A stretch of DNA of 64,000 bases from Tupaia tana (GCA_026018925.1 JAKSZU010000006.1:132163592-132227591), one strand, 5' to 3'. Positions 49,718 through 62,833 are shown, numbered from the stretch's first letter. Notes: generated by a model from the sequence alone, not told the origin. Program-made: numbers and translations.

Positions 49718-49973
49718 CACGTACACACACACACACACACACATACACTCAGTCTTTAAACATACACAAGAAGTTTAAGTTAGCTACTTATGTAGGGATC
49801 TGAAGCAAATTTGTATGTGTTCAAAATGCCAATATGTATATTTTAAGTCATGACATAAACTGCTCTTAGAAAATAATTCATTATTTGTTAACTCTGTGAA
49901 TTTTATTGGCATTTAATTTTCTACTTATTTGCTAACTCTCTTCAAAGGTGGGAGACAGAAATTCTTTCTAAAA

Positions 49974-50117
49974 AGGGGATGGTGGTACAGTGGAAAAACA
50001 GAACGCTCTGTAGGCTGACTCACACAAGATGACTCTGGACTTATGCCTGCAGACCTTTCTGAGTATGTCCAGAATACATGTGCCCATGATCCAGGGTTGA
50101 TTGAAACTAGGGGCGTA
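49974..50117 (+). mobile_element. Old SINE, left half, split by a nested SINE
   Basis: aggctgactcacac...tgtccagaatacatgtgcccatgatcc matches the old SINE body. It resumes at 50319 (catgggaggatcatggcatc...). Confidence 0.6.
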
Positions 50118-50318
50118 TCCTGCTGGCAGGTGGCATGGTGGTTAAGGGCACTGAACTCCCACATGGCCGACCATGGTTTGAGTCCCGGACCTGGCGGCTA
50201 GCTTTCTCACTTTCCTTCTCTCTCTCTCTCTCTCACTCAGTCCCTCTCTGGTCAGATTAAGAATAAATAAATAAATAAATAAATAAAGTTAAATAAAATA
50301 ACTCTTAAAAAAAAAGAA
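50118..50318 (+). mobile_element. Short tRNA-SINE nested inside an older SINE
   Basis: ctggcaggtggcatggtgg, B box ggtttgagtcccgg, CT body, ctggtcagatt, AAAT tail, inserted between two halves of the older element. Confidence 0.9.
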
Positions 50319-50405
50319 ACATGGGAGGATCATGGCATCAGGACCCTATTGGGGGTAAATTCTATTTGTCTGTGTCTCTCTCACTCATAAAAGAAATAAA
50401 CTTTT
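50319..50405 (+). mobile_element. Old SINE, right half
   Basis: Continues the element at 49974: ggaggatcatggcatcagg, gtctgtgtctctctcac, aagaaataaac tail. Confidence 0.6.
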
Positions 50406-51195
50406 AAAAAAGGGGGAATTCTTCTAAAGATTCTGTGAGTACTCCTAACTCTAGCATTCCTTTTACCACACCACTGTATAAATCAGGGGAAATAAACAGT
50501 GGTTCATTTAAGCCAACATATAACTTCTGGCCTAAATTCCCCAGATCTTCCTACTGTTGATTTGCTTTGTTTCGTTTTGTTTCTCACTATTTGGCAATTG
50601 TGTTCCCAGGGTCTTATCTAAGCCCTGATGGACCCCTATTTTGGTAACTGATAGGATATGGATTACAGAGGCTCAGTGAGAAACAGTGTTCAACTTTGTC
50701 CACAGGTAATTCTGTTTGGGAAAAGGTTGAAAAGTCATGGGAAAAACTGCTGTCACTCTCCTTTCTGGATCAATCTCAGTGACTTTAGAATGACCATGTT
50801 TACAACTGGTTAAAAAAAAAAAGAAAAATGCAGCTGCTGTAGACACATGACACATTTGGATAAAGTGCTCCCAACGCTCTGTCCCACTGGTTCTACCACT
50901 CTGTAATTCCAGAGTATTGCAGACCTCTCTTCTTCAGACCCAAGCAACACTAACTAAGGACTAAACCATTAACTAAATGGACTAAATCAACTCAGGACTC
51001 ACTTCAGAAATTGTTCTGCAAAGATAGCAGAAAGAACAGCACAGAAATAGGACAGCGTAGAAAAGAACGTCAATTAAAAAGTTTGAGATGTGACATTAAA
51101 AAAATTAAATAGAAAAAAAGTTTCTACATAAACTATTATTGTTTAATAAATTAATCAAAAACGGAGGGTTAAAGATGTGAAGAAATGAAATATGG
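50406..51195. other. Intron, nothing recognised
   Basis: Unique sequence with no exon signature. Confidence 0.45.
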
Positions 51196-51433
51196 AGGAG
51201 ACCAGCAGATGGCGGAATGGTTATATCTCTGGACTTCCACATAGTCAACTGAGGTTCAAGTGCTAGACCCAGCGGCTTAAAACTCACACCAGAATGAAGA
51301 AGGGATTGTGATGTGGCCAACCCCCTGGGGGGTTGGTTTCTTCCTTTCAGTCTCTCTGTCTCTCCAGTGAGTACATGTGCCCTGTAGTGAAAAACAAAAC
51401 AAAAACAAAACAAAACAACAAAAAAAAAAACCT
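51196..51433 (+). mobile_element. Long tRNA-SINE with internal deletion
   Basis: gagaccagcagatggcggaatgg head, then actcacaccagaatgaagaaggg, which skips about 30 bp of the usual body. AAAAC-type tail. Confidence 0.9.
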
Positions 51434-51522
51434 CTCCAAAAAACTACAATAAAAAATAGAAAAGAAATATAATACTAGACAGAAAGTACTATATGCATTT
51501 ATATTTAAATATGAACATCGTT

Positions 51523-51768
51523 GGGACCAGCAATGGCTATGTTGTTGGACTCCCACATAGTCGACTGCGGTTCATGTCCCAGACCCAGTGGTTTAAAAAT
51601 CACACCAGGCGCGTGTGCATGCGTGCCCAAGATCCTGACAGGAGAATGGAGGAGAGAAGGGATTGCGGCATGGCCATCTCCCCTGGGGAGTGATTTCTCG
51701 CTTTCTGTCTGTCTCTGTCTGTCTGGCTAGGGCACACGACCTATAGCAAAAACCTCTCAGACAAAAAA

Positions 51769-51799
<31 letters not shown>

Positions 51800-51800
51800 A
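51523..51800 (+). mobile_element. Long tRNA-SINE lacking most of the A box
   Basis: gggaccagcaatggctatg omits the gttagcgta part of the head. The rest is near consensus. AAAT tail. Confidence 0.92.
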
Positions 51801-51873
51801 TGTAAACATCATTTATTGATTTTCAACTTTTGGACTAACAAACAGGTAAAGCATAATAGGTTTCCTTGTGTGT

Positions 51874-51911
51874 GCACACACACACACACACACACACCAA
51901 CACACACACAT
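51874..51911. repeat. (CA)n microsatellite
   Basis: A CACA run with a small break at 51897-51901. Confidence 0.92.
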
Positions 51912-52224
51912 ATATTGTATTATAAATATTCAAAGCAAACATATAGATAACAGAAATTGGCATTTGGGAGTGATACAGGAAAGATGTCATCTCTGCTTGC
52001 AAAGCAGGTGTCAAGAACAGTACTTATACTTGATTAAGAGAAGGAGTAAAGAAATAAAGTTTAAAAGTACCTATTAGAAGAATTTCAATAACATGTAAAC
52101 TGTAATATGAGATGAGGATGGCGAGTAGGAGAGGATTTCAGAGTGGCAAAAAGTGTGCTAAATAAATCACATTTACAGGTTAATGATTTTTAAAGTTGGT
52201 AAGTCAAAATAGTACTATAATAAC

Positions 52225-52296
52225 ATTAGATTGTCAGGAAAGTCATGACATCTTTTTCTTTGTAAAAATGCATCATGACTTTCCTGACAACCCAAT
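52225..52296. mobile_element. 72-bp mariner-like MITE, copy A
   Basis: Left and right ends are near-perfect inverted repeats (consensus attgggttgtcaggaaagtc, then atgaca). The unit is exactly 72 bp, the same as copy B, with a short T/A-rich loop. It is too small to encode anything and must be mobilised in trans. Confidence 0.85.
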
Positions 52297-52379
52297 ATGT
52301 TTGGATGTATTGGTAAATACTTAGAAAGCTGTTCTAGTCTTGTTACCTAATAATGAAATACTTAAGTGTGGGTAATTTA

Positions 52380-52725
52380 TAAAAAATAGTGGTTTATTTA
52401 CTTATGTCATGGTTTGGAGGTACCAGAATAAGGAACTGCATCTGCCAAGGATATTCTTGCTGGTGGAGAGACTAGAGGCGCATAGGGCAGCACACTACAT
52501 AAGATCGCCTATGTGTGTATATGTATGCTCCAATCTCATCCTCTCTCCTCATAAACCCACCAGAATTCAATCATGGGGGCCCATCCTGATGACATTATAA
52601 ACTTCCAGAGGTACCACCTCTTAATCCCATATTCAAATTAAGCTCTACCCCTTTAATAACTTCACAATACAAAGGCCAATACATTAATTTAGCGGGTGGG
52701 AGGCATATTCAAACCACAGCAGAGG
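52380..52725 (-). mobile_element. MaLR-type LTR (MST-like), reverse
   Basis: Reverse-orientation blocks: agtggtttatttacttatg, ggcccatcctgatgac, aggtaccacctcttaatccc and catattcaaaccacagca, as in the complement of an MST/THE1 LTR. Confidence 0.65.
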
Positions 52726-52748
52726 CAGACCTACAAAATAAAATCTCA

Positions 52749-52901
52749 GGGCTGGCAGGTGGTATGGTGGTTGAAGCACTGAACTCCCACGTGGCTGACT
52801 GTGGTTCATGGCCTGGACCGGTGGCTTGCTTTCGCACTTTCCCTTTCTCTCTCTGGTCAAATAAATAAATAAAATTTAAAACTATTTAAATGCAAATAAA
52901 T
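52749..52901 (+). mobile_element. Short tRNA-SINE, perfect 13-bp duplication
   Basis: gggctggcaggtggtatggtgg, CT body, ctggtcaaat, AAAT tail. aaataaaatctca occurs at 52736-52748 and 52902-52914. Confidence 0.94.
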
Positions 52902-52914
52902 AAATAAAATCTCA

Positions 52915-53915
52915 AAGATCTTGAAGTGACTCCATCTGAGCAAAGAACTGAGAAGAGCAGTGAGGACTGAGCTCGGAAAGGTTCCTTGCATTACTTTCCC
53001 GTACACTTCTAGCCATGTATCATGTGTTCTGTCAATAAACATGAAAACATGTGTGCACATCAATCTATCTGTATCTGTATATAGAGACACATTTGCCTAG
53101 ACAGAGAAATATATGAATGACTGGAATTTTAGTATCAAGTAATCACCAAGAGTAAACATATTTGTAAAAAATATGTTTAAAAGAGTTTAAAGTGGCTCCC
53201 TCTGAGTAAAAGGACAGATCTGCAGTTTTCACTGCTTCTTTAGGACAGGGGCTATTTGTACCTGTCTTCTCAAATGGAAATTCTCCTCCCAGAAAGCACA
53301 AGGAAGAGGAGAAAGGTATCCTTAACGCTGTTTCTGAGTATCTCCATAAATCCTGCTCCTCCTCCTCCAGATAATCTATCTGAATGCCAAGAAACTATGT
53401 CCTGTCTACTTGTGGTGTATTTTATTTCATACGGCAAACATTAGCCAGAGCTCAAGGAGTTAATGCATTTCCTTCTTTGGTTGAAATGCTACCTTAATTG
53501 CATAGTGTTTATTCTTGGCATTTCCAGTCTCCCAAAAAGACAAGGTTACTTTGTAATCTCTTTGTACTCATGTATGTATGTGGGGTCTCCTTGAGGGGGG
53601 TAAAATGCTTCCAACTTACCACACTCAGAGAAAGAAATCATGTGTCAGCAGGCCAGTTTGAGACTACTAGTTCACCTTTAATGTTATTATGTTCTCAATA
53701 CAATATTTCAATGGACTTCTTTCTGAATAATAATTTATCAAGAATTACCAAAACACTAACAAGCTCAGAGAACTTTGGCTCCAATAAAATGAAACGTTTA
53801 TCACAAATTGGTTGAGCCCATGGCTGCAACTTAATCATTCAATTGTATGCAAGTCAATTTGTTTTTTTTACTTTTAGAAGAAAGTTCCCAGGGAAAGAAA
53901 ACTCATTTTAAAACT
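52915..53915. other. Intron, nothing recognised
   Basis: Unique sequence. The 105-residue frame at 53498-53815 has no family. Confidence 0.45.
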
Positions 53916-53919
53916 ATGG

Positions 53920-54050
53920 ACCATGCCATCACACCCCCCCCCCCAGGGGGGGGGGGAGTGATTTCTCACTTTCTGTCTGTCTCTCCAGAGAGCACATGTG
54001 CCCTATAGCAAAAATCTCTCAAAAAACCCACAAAAAACAAAAACAAAAAC
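53920..54050 (+). mobile_element. 5'-truncated long tRNA-SINE
   Basis: Only the 3' half remains: ccatgccatcac, the C/G palindrome, tgatttctcactttctgtc, ccctatagcaaaaatctctc, A-rich tail. Confidence 0.9.
53934..53956. repeat. C11-A-G11 perfect palindrome
   Basis: Eleven C, one A, eleven G: an expansion of the SINE's C6G6 centre. Both strands carry a G run. Confidence 0.95.
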
Positions 54051-54384
54051 CTATGTGTCATTAAGCCTTAATGCTTAAATATTGATGAAATAAAAATGAA
54101 ATTGCCCAAAACTCAAGAAAATTGTAATCTAGCCATTGTTTTACAAATCATACCGTGTGACATTGGGAAAATCTAACTTTACTTGTTTTTCAGTTTACAA
54201 ATATCAAAATCATGTGAATTTGCAACACTGAGGTCATAGTTTTCAATGACTACTGCCATGTAGATTTTATTCTTTCTTCCTAGAAATTCTTCTCTTGTTT
54301 AAAAATATTCATTAAACTGCCCATCATTAGAAGTATGCAAAGAACAAATTTTTCTCTTTAATGATTTAGGCAAATTTTTTAGCA

Positions 54385-54620
54385 TTGTGTGCTTACTACA
54401 TATAAGGTATTACTTAATATTCAGAGTTAATATTTAATATTCATAGTTACCAGGTGTGAGTTAGGTATTTTAATCCCCATACTATAGATGAGAATAATGA
54501 AACTCAGAGAGTGTAGACAATTTTTCCAAGATCTAACAACAGATGAAGTGTGAGAATGTAAAGACTGAATTCAGTTATGTTTAATTCCAGAACCCTGCCC
54601 TCAGTCTTCTTTCTTAACTA
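54385..54620 (-). mobile_element. MIR SINE (ancient)
   Basis: Reverse MIR: gtgtgcttactacatat, ttttaatccccatactatag, atgagaataatgaaactcag, then the ccagaaccctgccctcag segment. Confidence 0.75.
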
Positions 54621-55173
54621 TGTAATACAACTAAAATTGTATTTAATATAGTTAAACGTAATTCTATACCACCTAAACACTAAGTTATTTCCCATATTAT
54701 ATGGGCTGCACACTGGCCAAATAAAAACACAAGAGAACAGACGTATTCTCTTCCTCTAGCCTTAGGTACAGACAGAATCAGTGACCCAAAGCCATGAGCA
54801 CCCCTGCCCATGCTTACCTTATGAGTCAGAAACAATGATAAGGGGTTATTAAATAGCAATTCTTTGTCCCCAAGACAACAGAATGAACACACTAGTTAGA
54901 GAAGTTAATCAGAGAAATGGAATGAAGTAAATTTTTATAATTTCTAATGAAAGTTCAAACACTGACCTCTCATTATGGAAATCATGAAAAATACACAGTT
55001 GAAAAGAAGTACAATATTGTTAAATTTGCCCTCAAAAATATCTCAAGTAAATTTTATAATATAGTGTTGAGTTAACCCTATACGTTGCTGATAAGAACAA
55101 TTTCATTAAGCATTCTCACCTTTTTTCAGGGTAAAAATCTTATAACTAGGACATGCTTCCAATAGAAACCCTG
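54621..55173. other. Intron, nothing recognised
   Basis: Unique AT-rich sequence. Confidence 0.45.
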
Positions 55174-55250
55174 TCCCATGAGAAGCTAGTGGTTAAGGTG
55201 GCTGGATACCACATAGCCGTCTGCATCATTTGATTTCTGGACCCTGAATC

Positions 55251-55503
55251 TTATTATTTTTTTAAGAGGTTTTTGCTTTAGGCACATGCACTAGCTGGAA
55301 AGAGACAGAGATAGTGGGAGGGAAAGTGAGAAATTATCCACCAGAGGGGGATGGCCACCGCACAATCCCTTCTCCTCCATTCACCTCCCAGGGTCTTAGG
55401 CATGTACACCTGAGAGAGTTTCAAGTCACCAAGTCTGAGACTCAAACCATGATCAGCCACATGGGAGTCCAGCCATGTAACCTCTATGCCACCTGCTGGT
55501 CTC
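55251..55503 (-). mobile_element. Long tRNA-SINE nested in an older SINE
   Basis: aagaggtttttgctttagg to ctatgccacctgctggtc, placed inside the plus-strand element. Confidence 0.9.
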
Positions 55504-55690
55504 TGAACCCTGATTATTGAAAACAAACAACATGCTGGCTGCATGTGCATGTGTGGCTAAGACCTTGAGAGGAGAATAAAGAAGGGAACATGGCACGGCC
55601 ATTCCCTCTGGGGGAGTATACTTTCATTTTCCCTTTCTCTCTGTGTCTCTGTCTCCAACTGGCACATATACCCTACAGCAAACTGCAAGC

Positions 55691-55692
55691 AA

Positions 55693-55731
<39 letters not shown>

Positions 55732-55732
55732 A
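55691..55732. repeat. (AAAT)n tail microsatellite
   Basis: About ten AAAT units at the end of a SINE. Confidence 0.93.
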
Positions 55733-55744
55733 AGACAGATCTTG

Positions 55745-56228
55745 AGGACCACTCACTTTGTTGTAAAGTGAAGGTGGAGAAGAGGTCACTCTTTCACTTA
55801 CTTTAAAAGGTTCTAATGACAATGTATCAGGTCAATATGAACTTCTAGCTTAGGATCATTATTGGAAAAACAAATCATCTGTCAATGTGAGAAGATTTAT
55901 TAATGTAAAAAAGAAATGAGGGAATATCATTACTACAATATGGACACTATAGAATACACCACAGCATAAGAGGAAAAAGAAAGTTTCCTCTCAAGGAACA
56001 TTTTAGAAAAATGTCTTTCTCCAAAATATTTATATATTTTATCTCATGTATTAATATGCTATAAAAGTTAGCTAGGTGAAATAAATAAAAATATGAAAAT
56101 GTTCTGTCTTTTAAGGTCAATAAATAAAAACATTAAAGGAAAGGACTGGTATCAGAAAAAGAAGACTTAATTGTAGAATAAGTTGATTTATAAAGTTGTA
56201 AAGAATGACAGGAAACTTTCTTAACTCT
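55745..56228. other. Intron, nothing recognised
   Basis: Unique AT-rich sequence. Confidence 0.45.
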
Positions 56229-56506
56229 TGTTTTTGGTTTTGGTTTTAGTTTTGGTTTTTAATTGCCAGTGGGCACATGTACTTCTCACAGAGAGAAACA
56301 GAAAGTACCCCTCAATGGGGTGTGGTTATGTCTCAATCCTTTTTCCTTCATTTCTGCATCTCCTCAGGATTTGAGACCTGCACACATACATGCACACATA
56401 TCCTGTGTGTTTTGCAAGAAACCATGACCAAAATTCAAATCATGATTGACCATGGGATATCTGGCTTCTACTACATAGTACTTAACCAGATACTATAAGG
56501 CTGGCC
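56229..56506 (-). mobile_element. Long tRNA-SINE, old subfamily
   Basis: TTTTGG-rich tail, aattgccagtgggcacatg, acccctcaatggggtgtgg, tttgcaagaaacca, ending ctataaggctggcc. Confidence 0.75.
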
Positions 56507-57808
56507 CTTCTAACTCTCCTTTTACTCCTAACATTATATGAATAAACCCGGCAGAAGACTGTAACCCTATATAGTCTTTATGAAGGAGAAATGAAGATTG
56601 ACTATTCAATCCAATTCAAATTATGCAATTTTAGAGTCAAATTTGTTTTCAAAGAAGTAAAAACAGTTTATAAGGAACTGATCTTAACCAAAGAAATAAA
56701 ACTGGTTCACTTGCAAAATCTTATAGAATTTTCTCTTTGAATAAATAAGTCAAGTAAAACATACCATCACTCTTTTCATCAGGTGTTGAGAAAAGATAAC
56801 TAGATCAATTTTTAATAATCTGGGTTTTTAGAATATGTGAATGTTTGTGCATATAAATATACAAATTTGTTCATACTTAATGTCATATATTTGAAATAGA
56901 ATAAGATGTCTAAATGAACCTAACCTCTAGAAAGAGCTCTAGAAGAATGAGGAAAATATTGGGGAATATTATCCTTCCTATTAACATATCCATCAAGTTG
57001 AAAAATTTTCCTGCTGTAACTCTTAACCTAATCAATCTAATCCATCTAGCAAATCTGTCAAACCCATCTATAGTACTGTACGTTTTTACTAACATTTGGA
57101 CCAACTTAAAACCTATTGTATTTATAACCGTAACAAAAATTTTAAAGGCAGCTTTAATTGTGGCTTGAATAGTAGAATTGTGGATTGAATGCTATTCAAT
57201 CAATACAGGAACTGAAATGCATTGTATTCTAAAGTCCAGAGCAACAACAATGGTACACATCTAAGAAAATGCAATCAGAGTAAATAATGTAAGTTGAAAT
57301 GATTATTTCTACCAGGTGAGAAGGCTCCATATTTCAAAAAGAAGAAAGAATAGATCAAAATGTTAGATGAGTATTTTCAAATATTAAATAAAATTTAATT
57401 GTTGGTAAATTCTTAAGTGAGCATTTGGTTAAATATGCATTTCTGACTAAAATAAATGTTATAATGTTTGTTATAAATTTAAGTTGCCTTCCACTATAGC
57501 AGGTTCTATTTTTACTCCCTTCCTCCTTATCCCATGCTTTCAAGGAAAAGGAAGCAGTGGAAAGAAGGAGAAAGAAGGAAGATGACGTTCTAAAAAGAGA
57601 TATAGTAAGGATTTATGTGGGGGAAACATTTGTACACTACATTTTAAATTTTCTATTTATACACATGCCACTACATCAGTGCTTCTCAATTGTTTATACA
57701 ATCTCTCAGTGAACTGAATAACTCAAATGTTTTGTGTGTTTTATAACTATTAAGTACTTGTAAGACTTTCTCAAATTTAACTTAACCAATATTTTAAAAT
57801 ATGCTTTT
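56507..57808. other. Intron, SINE-free
   Basis: Unique AT-rich sequence. 56914-57168 is open on both strands but resembles nothing known. Confidence 0.45.
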
Positions 57809-58348
57809 AGGGCCAGTAGGTTGTAAGGCAGTTAAGGCAGCTGTATCCCACACAGTGAATTTTTTAGTTCAAGTCCCAGACCTGGTGGCTTGAAAAACAC
57901 ACTAGGCACGTGTGGGTATGTACCTTAAAAAATCCCTAAAGGGGGACCAGCAGTTAGCATAATGGCTATGTTGCTGGACTCCCCTGTAGTCAACCGTGGT
58001 TCAAGTCCTGGACCTGGTGGCTTAAACTCATGCCAGGCATGTGTGTGTGAGTGCCCAAGATCCCAAGAGGAGAATGGAGGAGAAGGGACGGCCATCCCCT
58101 CTGGGGGGTGGTGGTGATTTCTCGCTTTCTGTCTCTCTCTGTCTGTCTTTCTGGTGAGCGCAAGCACCCTATAGCAAAAATCTCTCAAAAAAAAAAAAAA
58201 AAAAATCCCTAAAGGAGTATGAAGGAAAGGGAATGCAGCATGGCCATTCTCTATGCAGGGTGCTTTTCTCACTTTGCTTCTCCCTTTTTGTCTCTTTCTC
58301 CAGTGAGGGCACTAGCCCAGTAGCAAGTTAAAAAATAAAATAAATAAG
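57809..58348 (+). mobile_element. Old SINE interrupted by a younger one
   Basis: Left part gggccagtaggttgtaagg to gtatgtacc, right part gagtatgaaggaaaggg to cagtagcaag, separated by the nested copy. Confidence 0.85.
57943..58199 (+). mobile_element. Long tRNA-SINE nested in an older SINE, perfect 16-bp duplication
   Basis: gggaccagcagttagcataatgg head. aaaaaatccctaaagg occurs at 57927-57942 and 58200-58215. Confidence 0.95.
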
Positions 58349-58558
58349 CTTTTTGTTAATGAATATATGAGAAGCTGTGAAAATAATTTTTTTTCATATT
58401 GTCAGACTTGCTCAGTACTTCAAAGAACAAAGGTTCAAGAAAACATTCCTTACTTTTCAAACTTAAAAAAAAATACGTATGATTGGTTTTGACTCCATCA
58501 GTTTCATTTATCTGTATTAACAATGATAAGTACATGGATTTGATATCTTAAGATCTCT

Positions 58559-58825
58559 CTCTTTTTTATTTTTTTAGAGAGAGATTTTTGTTACAGGGTG
58601 TGTGCACTCACCTAAGAGACAGAGAGACAGAAAGCAAGAAATCCCCCTCTACCCCTGGGGAGGATGGCCATGCCACAATCCCTTTTCCTCCATTCTACTC
58701 TTGGGATTTTGGGCATGCATACACATGTGCCCAGTATAAGTTTTAAGCCACCATGTCTGGGACTTGAACCATGGTCAACCACATGGGAGTTCAGCAACCT
58801 AACCATTATGTCATCTGCTGGTCCC
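58559..58825 (-). mobile_element. Long tRNA-SINE
   Basis: Reverse copy ending gtcatctgctggtccc. gat[a/g]tcttaagatctct flanks it (58542-58558, 58826-58842). Confidence 0.94.
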
Positions 58826-58980
58826 GATGTCTTAAGATCTCTTAGTGTTTCCCTCAAATTACTTTCAGTGTGAAGTTACTTCCTTTAGAGACTTTTTATT
58901 TTCACTCTGTGAACTAATGGAGACAGCAGCTTGACATTTTGATCCAACAGAATTCCTAAGCTTTTAAAACTCGTACTCAG

Positions 58981-59155
58981 GGCCAGGAGGTGGCATGGTG
59001 GTTAAGATGCTGGATTCCCACATGGCCAATCATAGTTCAAGTCCCAGACTGGAGGTTTGCTCCTTCTCTCTCTCTGGTGAGTAAATGTGTTCTATAGAAA
59101 AATATTTTGCAATAGTGATAAATAACATTTAAGAAAATAATTCTTAAAAAATCTC
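58981..59155 (+). mobile_element. Short tRNA-SINE
   Basis: gggccaggaggtggcatggtgg, B box agttcaagtccc, short CT body, AT-rich tail. Confidence 0.87.
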
Positions 59156-59184
59156 TCATACTCAAAAATTTCCAATAATAGTCA

Positions 59185-59275
59185 GAAGATTTCACTTTTG
59201 ATCCTAGTTCTACTAGTGTCTACTTGTGATCTTGGGTAAGTCATCTAGGCCCCATTGTCTGGAATAGTTTCTACA
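59185..59275 (+). mobile_element. MIR SINE fragment
   Basis: The core gatcctagttctac...cttgtgatcttgggtaagtc is the MIR tRNA-unrelated core in forward orientation. Confidence 0.7.
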
Positions 59276-59339
59276 GTCACACTATTTCTAGGACAGACCA
59301 CTTTTAAAGTGCTTTTGATTTCAAAAACACTCTGACATA

Positions 59340-59615
59340 GGGGACCAACAGTTATGTAATGGCTATGTCGCTGAACTCCCATGTAGTCGACCGTGGCTCG
59401 AGTCCCAGATCTGGTGGCTTAAACTCACGCTGGGCGCGTGCATGTACATGCCCAAGATCCCAAGAGGAGAATGGAGAAGAAGGGACTGCAGTGTGGCCAT
59501 CCCCCCGTGGGGTGATTTCTTGCTTTCTGTCTCTCTGTCTCTCACTGTCTTTCTGGTGGTGAGCGCACATGCCCTATAGCAAAAACCTCTCAAAAAAAAA
59601 AAAACAACACAAAAC
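59340..59615 (+). mobile_element. Long tRNA-SINE, perfect 12-bp duplication
   Basis: gggaccaacagttatgtaatgg head, A tail followed by AAC units. cactctgacata occurs at 59328-59339 and 59616-59627. Confidence 0.94.
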
Positions 59616-59627
59616 CACTCTGACATA

Positions 59628-60551
59628 AATTATAGTGCTCCCCGACTTGGAGCAAGAAATCCATCTATTTCAATATTCCCTCATTATGTCAGGGCTTAAA
59701 ATCCACATTATCAATGTAGTGGTCATAATTGTGGAATAATCCCCCCAAAAGCACTGAAGGTGTTGGTTAATCTAATTGGTCAAAACGCATAGCTTATTGA
59801 GCCTTACACATATTTATAAAATGGGTATAGTTACACTTTTGAAATTCTGTTTTATAAGATTTGTCTGTCTTGTAGAAATTATAAATTCTAAAACTATCAC
59901 CGTTACAATGGAACTGAGTGACTTGTCACACCACTGAGTGCAGAATTATATCTTATTTATAATGAGAAATTGCCATAATTTCAGTGTTTTCAATCATCAA
60001 AAACATTTTAAATGCAGATAACCTGATACCATTGACTGAAACTATATTCAAAATCAGTATGCTCTGGCTGAACAACATAAAATCCAATGAACAGTTTTAA
60101 ACTACTGAATTGACTGACCACACTCTGACGGGCTAGCACACTAGCAATGCGCTGCTCATAATAGTAGTCAAGGAAGACAAAGACCGTGGGTGGGGTTATT
60201 TCACTGATGTTTCACTGTCCCACTGAAGTTGTCACTAGCTCACTAAACTGCCAAGTAGAACAAGAAAGAATAGACTCATATAATCCAGGGTTAAGAAATT
60301 AATGTACCTGACCCAGTTATATAAAATAGGAGAAAATCTGTTGGCAAGGAAGTTAAAAGGTGGTTGTTACACAAAACAAATCATTATGGCATGTTTGCTT
60401 TTGTCATATATAATATTTACACTTACTAAAATAATCAGAATCTCAAGACATAATTTTGAGAATGGTCTTGAAAATCTGGAAATCTACCAGGTGCCTTTAG
60501 AAGGATGATGATGATTCCATGAATTATAATAGATTCCTTGATAGTCACAGC
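59628..60551. other. Intron, nothing recognised
   Basis: Unique AT-rich sequence. Confidence 0.45.
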
Positions 60552-60760
60552 AAGTACTTAGTGAGTACTCAGTATGTGCCCTGGTGCTATGCTAACTCCT
60601 ACATCCATGGTTTTACTTAATCTTTACAAAATCTTTATGAAATGTACATTTCAGAAAGGGAATTTTCAGAAAAAGAAACAAAGAATTTTGTTAGTATTCA
60701 TGCTGCTAGCAAGTGGTAGAGACAGAACATTTCTGACAACCCTTTTGTTACCAATATTGC
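60552..60760 (-). mobile_element. MIR SINE (ancient)
   Basis: Reverse MIR: gtgagtactcagtatgtgcc, actcctacatcc, aatctttacaaaatctttatgaa, gaaaaagaaac, agcaagtggtagagacagaac. Confidence 0.72.
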
Positions 60761-62299
<1,539 letters not shown>

Positions 62300-62833
62300 T
62301 TGAGTGTGTGTGCCAAATGCTTCTAAACTTATTTATCAGAGAAGACCTCTGCATTTGAGCTGTGACCAATCTGTTTCAGGGCCTAGGACTACTGAAGAAT
62401 TTATGCTTAGGCTTCGCCCTTCAGACTCCACTCTAGAGTGGGAGAGGCAAAGCACAGGCCCTCTGAGAAGACATCTGCATTTGAGCTGTGACCAATCTGT
62501 TCCGTGTGGCACTCTTTTCATTTTATTTAAAATTATTTTTATTAGTGTTTTTCTTTCTTTTTTTCTTTGTTTTTGTCCCCTTTTCCTTTTTCTTTTCACC
62601 TTTTATCACTTTGTTGCTCAGCCTCCACACACTGTGTCTAGATAGGTCTAAGTGAACAGTAGCCAAACATCTGAATAATATTAGGGTCAGAATAATCCTC
62701 AATTCCCAGTGAATCTGCTACACAAAAGGAGAAAAATGGAACTGCAGAGAGATTGCAGACTACCTCCTCCTGCACGCCTCTGAATGCTCAGACTGAACTT
62801 CAAGAAGTTAGGAAGAAACGTACAATCCATTAG
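62300..62833 (+). mobile_element. Probable 5' region of the L1-lineage element
   Basis: Non-coding sequence just upstream of an L1-type ORF1, with a CT-rich stretch at 62520-62600. A 36-bp block beginning gaagac[a/c]tctgcatttg occurs at 62341 and again at 62467, a spacing of 126 bp, as if the 5' region once held tandem units. The true 5' end of the element is not clear. Confidence 0.5.

Larger units (their letters stand above)
55174..55744 (+). mobile_element. Old SINE interrupted by a reverse SINE
   Basis: Left part agaagctagtggttaagg to ctggaccctg, then a reverse SINE (55251-55503), then the rest (gctggctgcatgtgcatgtg, agaggagaataaagaag) and an (AAAT)n tail to 55732. Confidence 0.8.

Noticed and set aside
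57660-57760. Possible hAT (MER5-like) fragment from catcagtgcttctcaa
   Set aside because: The match is a single short phrase, with no second terminal repeat found.
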